From Dendrophyllia cribrosa (Eukaryota > Cnidaria > Anthozoa > Scleractinia > Dendrophylliidae), in assembly GCA_024195265.1 (NCBI GenBank), contig JAJLRJ010000009.1:33954637-34018636 (forward strand): DNA of 64,000 nt, in the 5' to 3' direction. Below, piece by piece: positions 31,097 to 42,088 of this stretch. Made by a program: the position numbers and the translations under genes. Numbering within the stretch: position 1 is the stretch's first letter; each line of letters starts with the position of its first letter. A model generated the notes under the pieces. The model had not been told where the DNA came from, did no database searches, and worked only from the letters and a program-made list of their open reading frames with translations.

Positions 31097-31599
31097 AGTG
31101 ATTTGTTCCAGCAAATGATCTTCTTTACATCGCGTGTTAAATGTCTTTACTTAAGCAATATGCCGCATTTTCTATGAGCCGGTTTATCCGGCGTTCTAAA
31201 GCTACAAGGGATGTTGGGAGAACACGAAAAATGCTTCAGTTGTAAATCGCGAGAGTGCGGTCACTGCTTAAATGTACACTGTACTGAGACACGACATATA
31301 TGATTGACTTTCAGTTATTGGATGAGAAAAATAATAAGAGTTCCTTTTGAAGTTTCAACGAATTTAGCTCCTGGACAATTCATGCCAGTCACATTAGAAA
31401 AATTAAATAAATTGGAACAATGGAAAAGTTGTTAAAAAGAGCGCTAATATTTTTTTAAGTGACGTTTTGTTGATTCCATAAGGGATAATATTAGGAAACT
31501 TAGCAACCACGACAGCAACGCAAAAAAAAAATTTCCTTTGCGTTGCTGTAGTGGTTGCTAAGCTTCCTAATATTATCCCTTATAGAATCAACATGCGAA
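31097..31599. repeat. 3' flank of transporter copy 1 (repeat 'V')
   Basis: It matches 40127-40560 and 56695-56930 plus 59005-59170. Landmarks: TAAATGTCTTTACTTAAGCA, 'gccgcattttctatgag', 'gggatgttgggagaac' and 'attcatgccagtcacattag'. The block carries no gene. Confidence 0.85.
31469..31592. mobile_element. 124-bp hairpin (GTTGATTCCATAAGGGATAA arms)
   Basis: The arms pair over about 50 bp around an A10 loop. The paralogous blocks at about 40495-40562 and 59095-59162 have only the right arm. Either the hairpin arose here by inverted duplication or the left arm was deleted in the other copies. Confidence 0.75.
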
Positions 31600-31825
31600 A
31601 TTAAGCTAACCCAGGGTTAGCATCAATTTTGATTCCAGTTTATAAATAATTACAATGGAGATTTTTCCAAAGTATTTTTGCCCTTTAGTTTTGTCTCTGA
31701 CTTGTCTTCTTCGCATGTAACTTAAAATTAGCTTTTGAAAACACTTCTACTGAACAAGAGAAATTAAATGCTCGGTTAAGTTTTAATCCTGGGTTAGCGT
31801 TAACCGACTTTCGAACAACCGGGCC
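31600..31825. mobile_element. Left-truncated GTTGTTC-family element
   Basis: The right end CGAACAACCGGGCC and internal GGGTTAGC/GCTAACCC palindromes match 27453-27692 and 59253-59494. The left terminus is missing, cut at the hairpin. Confidence 0.7.
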
Positions 31826-31903
31826 CTGGGTCCAACAATGAGCGAGGAACGAAGACCGGACTCGAGAGAGCGGCGGAACTCGAGCCTTCTTCGTAATTCC
31901 CCT

Positions 31904-32073
31904 GAGACTAGCTTCGTAGTAAGATCGGGTTATGTCGTATTCCCATGAGACTAGCTTCGTAGTAAGATCGGGTTATGTCGTATTCCCCTGAGACTAGCTT
32001 CGTAGTAAGATCGGGTTATGTCGTATTCCCCTGAGACTAGCTTCGTAGTAAGATCGGGTTATGTTGTAGGCAC
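31904..32073. repeat. 43-bp minisatellite, 4 copies
   Basis: Units start GAGACTAGCTTCGTAGTAAG at 31904, 31947, 31990 and 32033, an exact 43-bp period with near-identical copies. The paralogous block carries ten copies at 59573-59995. Confidence 0.95.
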
Positions 32074-32582
32074 TTTGCGATAACTGGTATATTTTTAGCT
32101 TGACGTAATAGTTCAATGTACCTGTACACGTTTTGAAACATGAGGAGGATTTTATTTGTGAGGGGGATAGTTGGGTGATTTGATGCTTAGTTTAGGGAAA
32201 AATAGAGTCTCGCAGCAACACCCGAAAAGGAAAAAATATCGAGCAAGAGAAGATCACTCAAAACCGGCTCCTCCAACCATAATGCAAGGTTTTAAGTTTG
32301 CAAAATTATAATGTTCATTGCGATGCGACGAAAGGTTTTGCTGAATCTCATGAAAAAGGTTAATCGGGTTAGGTAGAGGTAGCTTAAGATACGTAAGTTT
32401 TTTTAGCTTGACGTACTAGAGACGTTTATTCTCAGTCTTCGAAAATTCACTTCAGTATCTTCCGCCTCGTGGTGTTTTATAAGCATTGAGTGTCTGACAA
32501 AAATTAAAGGTATTTAATGTTAATTTGGGGCTATTTGACCCCAAAACGTCACCATTCCTACATCAATCGCCAAGGAGAAGTA
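32074..32582. repeat. Continuation of the transporter 3' flank
   Basis: It matches 60000-60440 (e.g. CGATAACTGGTATATTTTTA, GGTTTTGCTGAATCTCATGA, TAGAGGTAGCTTA) and in part 21340-21680. The last 60 bp ('gaccccaaaacgtcaccattcc') match 62060-62095, where they join the TIR 3' flank. No gene is seen. Confidence 0.75.
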
Positions 32583-32908
32583 TAAGTAAGTAAGAAACTT
32601 TATTTGAACACCCGGAAAATCATCAGTTAAGCTAAAAAATAAAATAAAAATAAAAACTGTTTTACAAGATTGCCGTTCAGGAATCCGATAAGTCAGATAT
32701 ATACCCCAGATACCTGCTTGATGTTTCGTTTGAACTGTCCAATAGAGCTAGCTTCCTTTTATTTTTAGGGCAAATTGTTCCATAAACAGGCTCCGCCATA
32801 ACAAAAACTTCGTTTCAGATAATTCGTATGCGGCTTGGGCAGAGCAAGTTTGCCTTCTATATTTCTCAAATTATATTCCGCGCCGGGCGTTGAGTAAAAA
32901 GATGATGT
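32583..32908 (-). mobile_element. 5'-truncated LINE (non-LTR retrotransposon) remnant
   Basis: On the minus strand the end of a reverse-transcriptase ORF is readable: YNLRNIEGKLALPKPHTNYLKRSF, then GACLWNNLP, a pattern common at the C-terminus of animal non-LTR RT ORFs. Downstream 3' UTR-like sequence ends in a simple AAGT repeat (about 32583-32592). The element is cut at its 5' side near a MITE (32913). Confidence 0.65.
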
Positions 32909-32912
32909 AAGT

Positions 32913-33112
32913 ATACACCTTATTCCAAAATGGCGGCCAATTTCTTCTTCTTTTATATGCATTTTAATTAGCTCCTAATCAGCCCTCTTGGCCTCGTCAG
33001 CATGTGCAAAATACAAAGGAATTTTTAAGCGAAAATGAGGCCAAGAGGGCTAATTAAAATGTATATAAAAGAATAACAAATTGGACGTCCGCCATTTTGG
33101 AATAAGGTGTAT
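32913..33112. mobile_element. 200-bp hairpin MITE (ATACACCTTATTCC ends)
   Basis: The arms ATACACCTTATTCCAAAATG and its inverse are followed inward by matching ATGCATTTTAATTAG and GAGGCCAAGAGGGC. One arm also occurs at 21686-21725. Confidence 0.85.
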
Positions 33113-33629
33113 TCCGGGGCAAGTTTATGCATTGTCTTGTACATAACCAAACGACGAAACGACAGCTTCTTCTGACAGCTTATTCAAAAGGAGGCTCGAG
33201 CTCGTGTCGAACGGTGATTTCGTAATCACTCTGGCTGCGCGATTTTAAAATTATTGACGTAATAGTAGCTTGCGAATACAGCCGCCTCTCATCGCTCCCG
33301 GATTCGCAGGCTAAGGTAATACTGTATTTTAATGTCTGCGGTCGAGAAACAACTTACACTGTACAATAACTAAGCCATATATTGACGATTTGTTTTCATT
33401 GTGGAGAAGTAAAGTTAGTCTTATTGGTGTTTGTCACTTGTTGTTAGAATAAAGGATTTGGAATTGGTTGTGTTGGTGCGAAAAGTAATATTTTTAGAAT
33501 TTAATAAATAAATATATACACCTAATTACAATAACGTTATTAAGTGGACACCGTATTAAGCAGACACCTTCCATTAAGCGGACAGTATAGTTTAAGTCCT
33601 AAAATTGTGTTTCCATGTTTACTGTTAAT
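33113..33629. other. No gene seen
   Basis: Unmatched sequence with partial echoes of the T block ('tgacgtaatagt', 'gagaaacaact'). 'ttaagcggacac' motifs recur at about 33539, 33555 and 33574. Confidence 0.4.
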
Positions 33630-33666
33630 CCTCGGACGTACACGCAAACTTACCCCACCGTGGTAT

Positions 33667-33688
33667 GGGGGGGGGGGGGGGGGGGGGG
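33667..33688. repeat. Poly-G run, 22 bases
   Basis: Uninterrupted G from 33667 to 33688, followed by TTGTTGCAACCCCCCC. It lies within the left arm of the inverted-repeat element. Confidence 0.9.
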
Positions 33689-33808
33689 TTGTTGCAACCC
33701 CCCCTTAGGTTTTTGCGATGAAGCAATATTTTGGAAATATTTTACGTATAATAGATAGCCTGTGATGTGCTCTACAAGATAAGCATGTCAAAGTTATTGC
33801 CCACAATA

Positions 33809-34332
33809 GAGCGTTTTCACATGACGTCATAAAAATTCAAAACTCTAAAGTATACATCCTACAAAGCTGTTTCTAACATGGTATGTGGATACCAGTGTTA
33901 TAATCTTCGACAAAAAGTTTCAGGTTTTTAACGATGTTTTGCTTCCGATTTATAAAGGTTTTAAATGTGTCACGCAATCCGTCACGCTATTTCAAATAAG
34001 CCGTGAAATCAACAAAATTGAACCAGTTGAAAGTTATTTTTGAATTATAGATGCTTATGAGCCGATTTTTAAAATGGCACTTATAGTGAATACAATATTT
34101 TGTGATGAGATTTTTGGTGCAATTAAGGCTTTGAATTTTTGGCCGCCATGTTGGTGTACCAAAGTGGTACACCAAGATGGCCGCTCCATACATTTCTTAC
34201 TAAAAATGTCTAACACTCGTTCGCCTATAACTCTTGAACTAAATGCTCTTGCGCTTCAAAATTTGGCCCAGATGTGTAGTTTTACACTCTCTACAATTCC
34301 ATAAAATTGATATGACGCCAGTGAAAACGCTC
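33809..34332. mobile_element. 524-bp MITE, inverted relative to the copy at 60459
   Basis: The ends are GAGCGTTTTCAC and its inverse. The interior (e.g. 'atacatcctacaaagctg', 'gataccagtgttataatctt', 'ttttgcttccgattta') matches 60459-61014 in the opposite orientation. A short hairpin around TTGGTGTACC/GGTACACCAA lies at about 34150-34175. Confidence 0.8.
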
Positions 34333-34389
34333 AATTTCAGTGACCCTTACATCACGTAACTGCCAGTGCGCTTGCGCCCTGTTTTCAAA

Positions 34390-34821
34390 ATGGCGACCCG
34401 ACCAAAGCAACTGTTACGTCCACCGAAACGTTTTGTGGACGATTATAGTGAGGTCGGCGATTCAAACGTTGTTAAAGTGCAGAAAAGAGCTAATATAGAC
34501 AAGAATTTATATGAAGTGGAGAAAGTCGACGTGGACATGGACAGAAAACGAGTAAAAATTCATTTTACGGGATTCAGTGAGAAGTTCGACGAATGGCGTG
34601 ACTATGATTGTGTTAGGAATAATTACTTTGTAGTTCCCTTTGAGCGCTTGGAAAAAACTTTTCTTCCCGGCGAAGAGTCTGTGGAGGACAGGGGAAATGT
34701 TTTTCATAATAATTTGTACCGCGCAATTAAGAGAAAGCTGTGGTCGGGCCGGAGAGATGACCCAGAAGTAAGGATAGAATTGAACACCGAGCCAGATGTG
34801 TTTGCTGCCATTTTTCTTTGA
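34390..34821 (+). CDS. Chromo-barrel/Tudor-knot-like protein
   Basis: An ATG at 34390 begins MATRPKQ, giving 143 residues. Residues about 45-85 (VDVDMDRKRVKIHFTGFSEK, then FDEWRDYD) match the chromo-barrel/Tudor-knot pattern seen in MRG15, MSL3 and MOF, where 'V..HY.GW....DEW' forms the barrel; here HFTGF...FDEW. A C-terminal basic stretch (KRKLWSGRRDD) precedes the stop. Inferred role: chromatin or RNA binding. It sits inside an inverted-repeat element and its last about 95 bp overlap, on the opposite strand, the last exon of the next gene. The C-terminus may be truncated. Confidence 0.55.
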   Translation: MATRPKQLLRPPKRFVDDYSEVGDSNVVKVQKRANIDKNLYEVEKVDVDMDRKRVKIHFTGFSEKFDEWRDYDCVRNNYFVVPFERLEKTFLPGEESVEDRGNVFHNNLYRAIKRKLWSGRRDDPEVRIELNTEPDVFAAIFL

Positions 34822-35277
34822 CCTTTTTTATGTAGTATCCACTCCTTCTTGCAGCTTTCTTTATTTCAGAGTGAAGAAGTGAAACTTTTTTCTTGAACAC
34901 GTTTATAACGCGATGGTTGATGGTAACCCCTTCCACTCCAGATTCATGGAAGATTCTTCTTATAACCCCAGACAGAGCAGATTCAGAACCTTCGCCAGCA
35001 GTGCCTTCCCATTCCTTAGAAATGGTATAAATAAGGTAGCTAAAAAAATGGTGGTAACATGGCTCTTCCAATAATTCAAGAAAAATAATCATTTAATTAT
35101 CTTGGTTAAAAAATTATAACTCTATAAAGACACTTACTTGTTTATTTCGTACGTAAACGAAGGTAAATCGTCACCGAATATATTATCTGCGCCCTCGAAT
35201 TGATCTCCCGCAGCATTTGCGCCGAGAGAAAATGACAACAGGAAAAGCGGCAACAAAGCGCCAACTTTGAATGCCAT
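34727..35277 (-). CDS. Predicted small secreted protein, two exons
   Basis: Exon 1 (35277-35138) starts MAFKVGALLPLFLLSFSLGA, a textbook signal peptide with likely cleavage after about residue 20-23. It continues with an acidic stretch and ends at the donor CAA|GTAAGT. A 98-bp intron ends TTTTTTTAG, and exon 2 (35039-34727) joins in frame (phase 2), giving 150 residues. Exon 2 holds an amphipathic Lys/Arg-rich segment (VINVFKKKVSLLHSEIKKAA). No cysteines lie in the mature core apart from one near the end, and no family is recognised. The last about 25 residues lie antisense to the chromo-barrel ORF, so the true 3' end may differ. Signal peptide, consensus splice sites and frame together make a real gene likely. 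Confidence 0.6.
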
Positions 35278-36000
35278 TATACGCACCTAAACTCCACCAA
35301 AACCTCATGAAATGGGGAATTATACATCAAAATGCGGGAAATTTATTGCTCGTTACGAATTTGGCGGTAACACACCAATTTGAGCATGCGCTCTACCATT
35401 CTAGGCCCAGATTCCTTTCGACGTCGAAAAATGGAACAAAAAGCCTTTTTAAAAAAAATTGACGAATCGACGGCAAAAAATCGCCGAAATACGCAAGCAA
35501 ATCTCTTTGGGTCGATAGAAAAAAACACATGTTCGTAAAGATAGAAGATTTTTCTTTTATAATCCGAAGGTAACAGAACGATGACTTTGTTTAAACGAGC
35601 GAGGAAAAATAAAATGTTTCAAAATTCGCGGTTTCGGGAGTCAGACATTTCTAAGCGTGTGTCACGCAATCAAAATATAATGTTTTTGTCCGACGTGACT
35701 TTAATATAGTAAATATTATGGGTGTAGTGCTGCTGGGGGTCCGTGACGTCATCCAAAATGGATAGAGTTGCAAAATATCGTACAATTAAACATTTTTTTG
35801 ATGCTTGTACCTTTTTATGTTTTCACCGAAAAAAGGTGAAAAACACATTTTTAAAAAAAATGGCTTGACCTCACGCTACTTATGACGTCATATCTCATTA
35901 TCATAGCAACCGGTTGTCGCCAAACTGGAACCAAAATGTGTCTCAAGGATAAACGAACAGCTACTGAAGGCTAATCGTAAATGGTCTTGAAAATATCGGA
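35278..36000. other. Upstream of the secreted-protein gene, no gene seen
   Basis: This contains the 5' flank of the minus-strand gene. No domain is seen in the short ORFs. It ends in the right arm of the inverted-repeat element. Confidence 0.4.
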
Positions 36001-36049
36001 GAAAAACCTTAAAGGGGGTAGCATCCCCCCTCCCCTTGTACGTCCGAGG

Positions 36050-38364
36050 GAAATAACTCGGCAAACGGAAACTTCTATTAAACGGACGCGGACAGCTAAA
36101 AGTTGGCTGAAGTGGTTGTTTCTATTGTTCAAAACATGTATTAAACGGACAATTATAAGTATAGACTCAAGCCAATGAAGACAAAATCATATATATCTTT
36201 TTTGGTCTATTCGACCAGTTGGTCCCCTCGCTAATTGGAAAGCAAAGCCAAGCGTATGCTGAACAGAAGAATGAAATCACTCAGACGGAAGAGCATGATG
36301 CATTTATAAGGAGCGGCCAGTTTTAACCTTATCGATTGGCTGAATTGTTGTCGTACTATTCTCGTTACCATAGATAGGAGAATTTCTAGTTGTCATCAAA
36401 CTGCAAAATTAATAATTCGCTCTATAAACAAATGAAGCTGCAGAAACTAAAGTGATAACGAATCTGTTCAAATTAATGTAGGCTCCGCCCCTTTACGTTC
36501 TTGAACTGCAGCGAAATAGGAGACTGTCTTGACGTGCGTTTGATTGTCAAAACTGACTTATTTTGCTTGTTTGGTTGTTCGAACTATAATCTTTGTACAT
36601 AAAAAATTGATCAGTTTCAGGTTTGACTGTACGCAAGAAAAACTGATTTGTCTCAGTAAATAGTATTGACTGCAACTGGCATATAACAATTAGTCTTTTG
36701 GCAGTAAGAGCTTTGAGTTGTGCGTGTAACCGTATATGAGTCAACACTAACAATAAAGGCAAGATTTCCCTGAACGACGTTTTCATCCACTTCATGTAAA
36801 AGACCACTCGGTTAGTAGCAGGGCACCTCTCACTCAGCCACGGATTTAAATTCCCCAAAGGTCCCTGTTACAGCGGTTGAGTACGTATAAAGGACCTTTG
36901 TAATGGTTTGTAATTGCTGGCATTTTTCTCGGGAATGGATAGTTGCTAAGGTCGGATAATTAGCCCTTTCAGCCTTAGGATAGAAATGTTAATTAGCTCT
37001 TTTGCCATTACCGTACCGACGCAAGGTTATTAAACGACTTGGTTGCTTTTGTTTTCCCTTGAACGAAGCAAATTTTATTTCGTCTAGACTTTTCTCATTT
37101 CTTCAGTGTCGTTTCTTGAAGGAGTAGGGAATTAACACGGTAAGTTTCCACACTGAGTAGTCATGTTTGGCCTGTCATTATTATTAACAATCATTTTAAT
37201 CCAATTGTAGACAGTTAGATCTTTGCTGACGCGAATGTGGTGTCTTGTCGTGTTTATGGTATGTTATGCAACGAGGCAACATAGGGTCAAAACTTTTTGC
37301 GGGATCAGGGATCAAAATTTCCAACATTTTTGGGATCAAGGATCAAAATTTAGGGGTAAAAAATGGGATCAGTTATGAAATCAAAGGCTCCTGGTTGAGC
37401 CAACCCGTGAATAAGAAATGCTCTACACATCGCTAGTTTATATTTGAGCGACCCTTCCTTACAATCAAAAGCTCCTCAGTGAGCCAACTCGTGAATACGA
37501 AACGCCTCTAAAATGAAAGCTTCTACACCAAATGTGCAGAGGCTATAAGTACGACCCGAGGGCAGTACTTCGGTCCCGGGGGGGGGGGGGGGGGGAACTT
37601 GACTAATATTTGGGTATAGGGGTGCCGCTGAGGGTCTGAGACCCTGATCCTGTTTAGGACAAAAATAAACGAAAATACCTACCCTGTGTAGGACAACACC
37701 CTCTATTTTAGGACCCTGTCTATGACACGGCTCGTGCGTGGTTATTGATCTGAGCTTAAAAAAAAATGGTAGATGCATCCTTTGAAAAGAAAACGACTTC
37801 GCCTTTGCATGAATATACTTACCACGACAAGGGAAGTCACCACAAGCGCTAAGTTAACTGGAACCATACCCTGTTTAGGACAGATTCACGTTAAATTATA
37901 TACCCTGTTCAGGACAAAAATGGTTTTGTGAATAGAAAATAAGTTCCGTTAAGGGGTATCAAAGGATTTTGCGCTACCCGATCGCGAATGCAAGTTGAAT
38001 ATTTCATCAAGTCAAATCTCGAGACTGCGATGGGAAAAGAATCCTTACTCTGCTGGAGCCATGATTTATGCTAAAGATGGAACGATATTACAAATTAAGT
38101 ACGTTTGTGGCAAACATTTAAGATTAATTATAAATTCCCAGGCTTATCTAAATGCCGGAATCCGAGTGTATAGAATTTGGATATAACTTCCAGTGTGTCA
38201 TTTGAACCTTCTACCGCGCGAGCTAACGCCTATCTCAATATTGCGGTAGCTTATGTTTTTATAAAAGCGGTTCGATATAATTTTTTTTAATTGACCGACT
38301 TCAAACGTAAAGAAAAAAACAGTACATTACTTTAAAAAGGTCTAGTTAGGGAAAGAAAAAAAAT
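36050..38364. other. No gene; diverged short repeats and a G run
   Basis: Two low-order repeats are visible: GGGATCAAGGATCAAAATTT variants at about 37300-37370, and CCCTGTTTAGGACA variants scattered at about 37630-37920. An 18-base G run lies at 37578-37595, and CTCCTGGTTGAGCCAAC-type sequence is directly repeated at about 37389 and 37471. Short ORFs have no domain. Confidence 0.5.
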
Positions 38365-38448
38365 CGGCCGCGCCAGGAATCGAACACGGGCTTCATTTGA
38401 CTGTTAAAAGCATGAATTAGCCATTTGAGCAAAACATCGGAGCAGCCG
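38365..38448 (-). tRNA. Degenerate tRNA-like sequence
   Basis: On the minus strand the ends CGGCTGC and GCGGCCG pair over seven bases. A D-arm-like TGCTCAAATGGCTAA and a B box GTTCGATTCC are present. The anticodon arm is irregular (CTTTTAAC in the loop) and the T-stem pairs poorly. It is probably a tRNA-derived SINE head or decayed tRNA. Confidence 0.35.
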
Positions 38449-38502
38449 CGATTTCAAAATTTCCCCTTCTATATATCTAGCTGTATTTTTGAAAACCATA
38501 AC

Positions 38503-38708
38503 AAAAAAAAATTTTAACATGCAAGGGTGATCAGACAGCAAATTCGTTCGATTTCTTTTTATAATATTTGCCCGATATTTCGATTAGACAAAACTAACCT
38601 TCATCAGGGGCTAGGTTAGTTTTGTCTAACTGAAATATCGGGCAAACATTATTAAAAGAAATCGAACGAATTTGCTGTCTGATCAGACTTGCATGTTAAA
38701 GTTTTTTT
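38503..38708. mobile_element. About 205-bp hairpin MITE
   Basis: The arms TTTTAACATGCAAGG/CTTGCATGTTAAA continue through GATCAGACAGCAAATTCGTT and 'atcgaacgaatttgctgtct'. The loop reads 'ccttcatcaggggctagg'. No ORF. Confidence 0.85.
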
Positions 38709-38889
38709 TATTTAGTTCATTGCTGATCCTGATCTGCACAAAGATCCAGCTACATTTTGCCCAATCTGTTTATTCATGACAAGTGGTCCTTGCATTTTTA
38801 CAGAAGTTTTTGAAAACACTTTCGCCCTAAGTTAGGGTCAGTGAGTGTTTTTGGCCTTGTTTCTCTAAACTCCGCAATATAAAAGCTTA

Positions 38890-39145
38890 AGACTGTTACT
38901 AGTCTTCTTTTCTTTCGCTCTCGCTCCCTTTCCCTCTTCTCTCTCTCTTCTCTGTGATTTTCGGGCTGATCGGGGTCATAAAACCCTTGTTTGGCCTAGT
39001 TGTTGTAAAATTGTTGAAATTTTCATCGGCCATGTTTTCAAAAATTCAGCTACAGCATATATATTTCTTTGCATTTGCCACGAAAGCCTCGGTCAGCGGA
39101 ATTACCCAGAAAAGTTTACAGCTGATGGAAGGAGCGAGTAAGTGA
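38890..39145 (+). repeat. CT-rich leader-like segment with splice donor (copy 2)
   Basis: It is the partner of 13250-13435 (TTTCGCTCTCGCTCCC, GTGATTTTCGGGCT, 'cggccatgttttcaaaaatt') and ends GAGCGA followed by GTAAGTGAG. No matching acceptor or gene is found nearby. Confidence 0.4.
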
Positions 39146-40126
39146 GTGAATTTGCCATCGTTATGGATACCCGTTCATTACGCTTTGCTTATTCATGGGT
39201 TTAAAATATACGTCGTTACGAGCCTGAGATAAGAAAATACCAAACATTCTCAATAAAATTCACAAAGTAGCCCTAGGTAAACTGTTATCAAAAATATTTT
39301 TTTCACTTCTGTCAGATAATTAGTTTAGACGTACGGAGGTGATCTTGGTTTCGCACCTCTCGGACCGGGTTTTACAGGTATATATGACACCGTGCATTTT
39401 AGCCTTCGTAGCAAGCCTTATCGCGAGAGTTCGTTCCGCAAGAGTTCATGCTGTGCGAAAGTTGGAACGAGAGCGAACACACCGTCACGCCGCCAACCCC
39501 AAACCACATTGCGCTAACTCCCTATTTATAAGGCGAAAATGAATCGCTGGTTTTCTTTGTGGTAGCTTTTTTTCTGAAAGCAATTAAAAATAGAATATAA
39601 ACCTGCTTTACACAGATGCGTATTAAATGCAAGGGATAATTCTTGGGAACTTGCGGGTTCTTATCGCTTGTTGCTTTACAAAAATTGCTGATTTTTTTAT
39701 GGTTCATTAAAACATATGACAAATGTTCTTTACGCATGCGCATGACATACGTTTTCCGTAATTTGGTGTTATTGGTGTATTAGTCAATCCTGTATATTTT
39801 AATTCTCCCATCGAGGCGAATGTTGCTTTTATACACAGCATACAACATTAGGCCGAATTTGTCGATATTCCTGATATTCTATAGAAATAAGAGCTATTTT
39901 TAATTTAGAGCTATTCCAAGGTTAAATCTAAAGCCAAAACATCGATCTCTCGTGCAGTCGTGCTCGTAAGCATATTGTCAATTTATTCCACATTTTATCG
40001 CCGATTCTGTACAATGCCAGTGTAGTAGCAGTCCTCTCTGCCTGTAGTGAGTAATTTCAAGACTTTTTTAACGAATGAACAATAGAAACACCAACCTCGT
40101 TCCCAGGGCTTTTCCCTTCGAGAGAG
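39146..40126. other. No gene recognised
   Basis: Unmatched sequence. The short ORF at 39339-39542 has no domain. The start of a common MITE ('ccaacctcgttcccagggct') appears at 40092, where the transporter 3' flank begins. Confidence 0.4.
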
Positions 40127-40620
40127 GGGCGTGCTAAATGTCTTTACTTAAGCAATATGCCGCATTTTCTATGAGTTTATCCGGCGTTATAAAGCCACAG
40201 GGGATGTTGGGAGAACAAGAAAAATGCTTGTAAATCACGAGCATGCCGCCACTGTTTAAATATAAACTGTACACGACATATGATTGACTTTCAATCATTG
40301 GGTGAGAAAAATACTGAATAGGACTTTCTTTTCATTCGAATTTAAAATTGCTCATTTTGAACTTAAAAGCCGTCCTTACGAATTTAGCCGCCTGGACAAT
40401 TCATGCCAGTCACATTAGAAAAATTAAATAAATTGAAACAATGGCAAAGTAGTTAAAAAGAGCCCGAATGTTTTTTTTTTATTTCAAATGACGTTTTCCC
40501 GCTTTGCGTTGCTGTAGTGGTTGCTAAGTTTCCTAATATTATCCCTTATAGAATCAACGTGCGAAACATCGGAAAACATTCAAGACTTCTGAGACTTCCT
40601 GTCTCGGCTTCCGTAAATTC
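40127..40620. repeat. Transporter 3' flank without its gene (repeat 'V')
   Basis: It matches 31130-31460 and 56695-56930 from TAAATGTCTTTACTTAAGCA onward, including 'gggatgttgggagaac'. No transporter coding sequence precedes it, only the MITE start at 40092. This marks a lost transporter left of TIR gene 3. Confidence 0.8.
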
Positions 40621-40684
40621 TCCACTGAACAATATGCATTACTGCAAGGTCTGAATGGGGGTACCTCGATAACACTTAACACTT

Positions 40685-41035
40685 ACAGGTACGCAATATT
40701 GCGATCAGATTAAAACACGGGTTGAAGGAGAACAAACGCGTGATTACCGTGTCACGGTTTAGAAAAGGTTTCTCTATTCATAGGGACTGATAAACAGCAA
40801 ACGTTACACGTGTCTAGAACACGCCCAAGTCACGAGTAAGGAAACGTGCTGGATTCAGCGTTCTGAGCTTGCATCATGCCTCGTTTTTGTTCGTAAAAGC
40901 AACTAATGTTCTTCAGTTTTTATCTCTTTCGATAAAACTAACACCGCTGAAGCCTTATTTTGGTCTGTGTCAGCTCGGTTGGGCTTTTCAGGTATTCCTG
41001 CCTGACCGGAGTTCATAGCGCCATAGCCAACTCTG
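40685..41035. repeat. Segmental repeat 'W', copy 2
   Basis: It matches 3740-3950 plus 5085-5190 and 47320-47655, without the insertions of copy 1. It leads directly into the 3' flank of TIR gene 3. No gene is seen. Confidence 0.8.
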
Positions 41036-41049
41036 CTCTCCAACGCTAC

Positions 41050-42088
41050 TTTGTTCTCAGAATTCGGGGTCAAAGTTTAATTCAAGGTAATAGCTGCTTG
41101 CAAGGTATATAGCTTGAGAAGCAAGCAAGGTAATAGTTGAGAAACAATCGTCGTACACTTGTTCACTCCCAAGATTTAAAATGTCGTTCTTTGTAGAATC
41201 TTGTCATGGAATTTTGTTTATTGTACATTTTATACATCAATAATATCATCATGGCGCGTTAGCCAAAAATTCTAAACAAAAAAAAACATCATACATATTT
41301 ACACGCAACAAAATTGATAAACTAAAACCGCTTAATACTGATGCACCGAAAAGAAATTAAATACTGGATGACCAACTACCGCTAGATTATGACCTAGGCC
41401 CCTAGACTGCGTCCGCTTTTTTCATCCTCTGAATAATATGGACAGTAAATTTGTTGCGACAGATTCTCAATCTTAATCTAATCTTAATGTCACCAATGGT
41501 ATCCAGAAAACACAAACAATGCAATGATACCTCTTAGTAACGGTTAAAACTAGTAGAAAACATCTTTACAATGACAGACTAACGACGAACAGGATCGGAA
41601 TGTTCGGAGGTGGCGATCGAAGGCCGATTGCGACTTGAAACCGGGAAGAATATTTAAATGGAAAGGTTGTCACTCGCAAACTTACAAACCCCGGCTTTTG
41701 GGGTAAGAATGGATATTCTATATTTACATTTTGAGATTAGGATTTCCGAAAAGCATAACTGACTCTTCAAGTAAAAACTGTCATTTGAGTATGCGAGTAT
41801 TCAGTCGAATTGTCTGTATAAAGTTCTTTCTAAACTCATGCAGTGAACTCTTTTCTAAGCGGTCAGTTGGCTATTTCCCGAGGGTAACCGCTTAATAGAG
41901 GTTTGACTGTAGTCACAAAAAAATCGCGTTTTAGGGGATTTGGGAGCCACTGGAAAACTAGACATCCGTTGCTGTATTATGAACATGATTTGGCAGATGT
42001 ATACTGCAAGTGTGCCTTAACAAACAACTCTCAGAGACTATTCTGTTTATATATTCTTATTCCGAAATACGGTCAATCGAACGAGCCT
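41050..42088. repeat. 3' flank of TIR gene 3 (repeat 'T', copy 3)
   Basis: It matches 16085-17367 without the TTAA element, and keeps that element's empty site at about 41328-41340. No gene is seen. Confidence 0.88.

Larger units (their letters stand above)
33630..36049. mobile_element. 2.4-kb inverted-repeat element carrying two host-like genes
   Basis: The left end CCTCGGACGTACA is mirrored at the right end (TGTACGTCCGAGG). The match resumes inward across G-rich tracts to 'ACCCCCCCTTAGGTTTTT' at left and its counterpart at right, so the arms are about 75-85 bp. It contains a MITE (33809-34332), a chromo-barrel-like ORF and a spliced secreted-protein gene. No transposase is visible. A target duplication is not clear. 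Confidence 0.65.
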
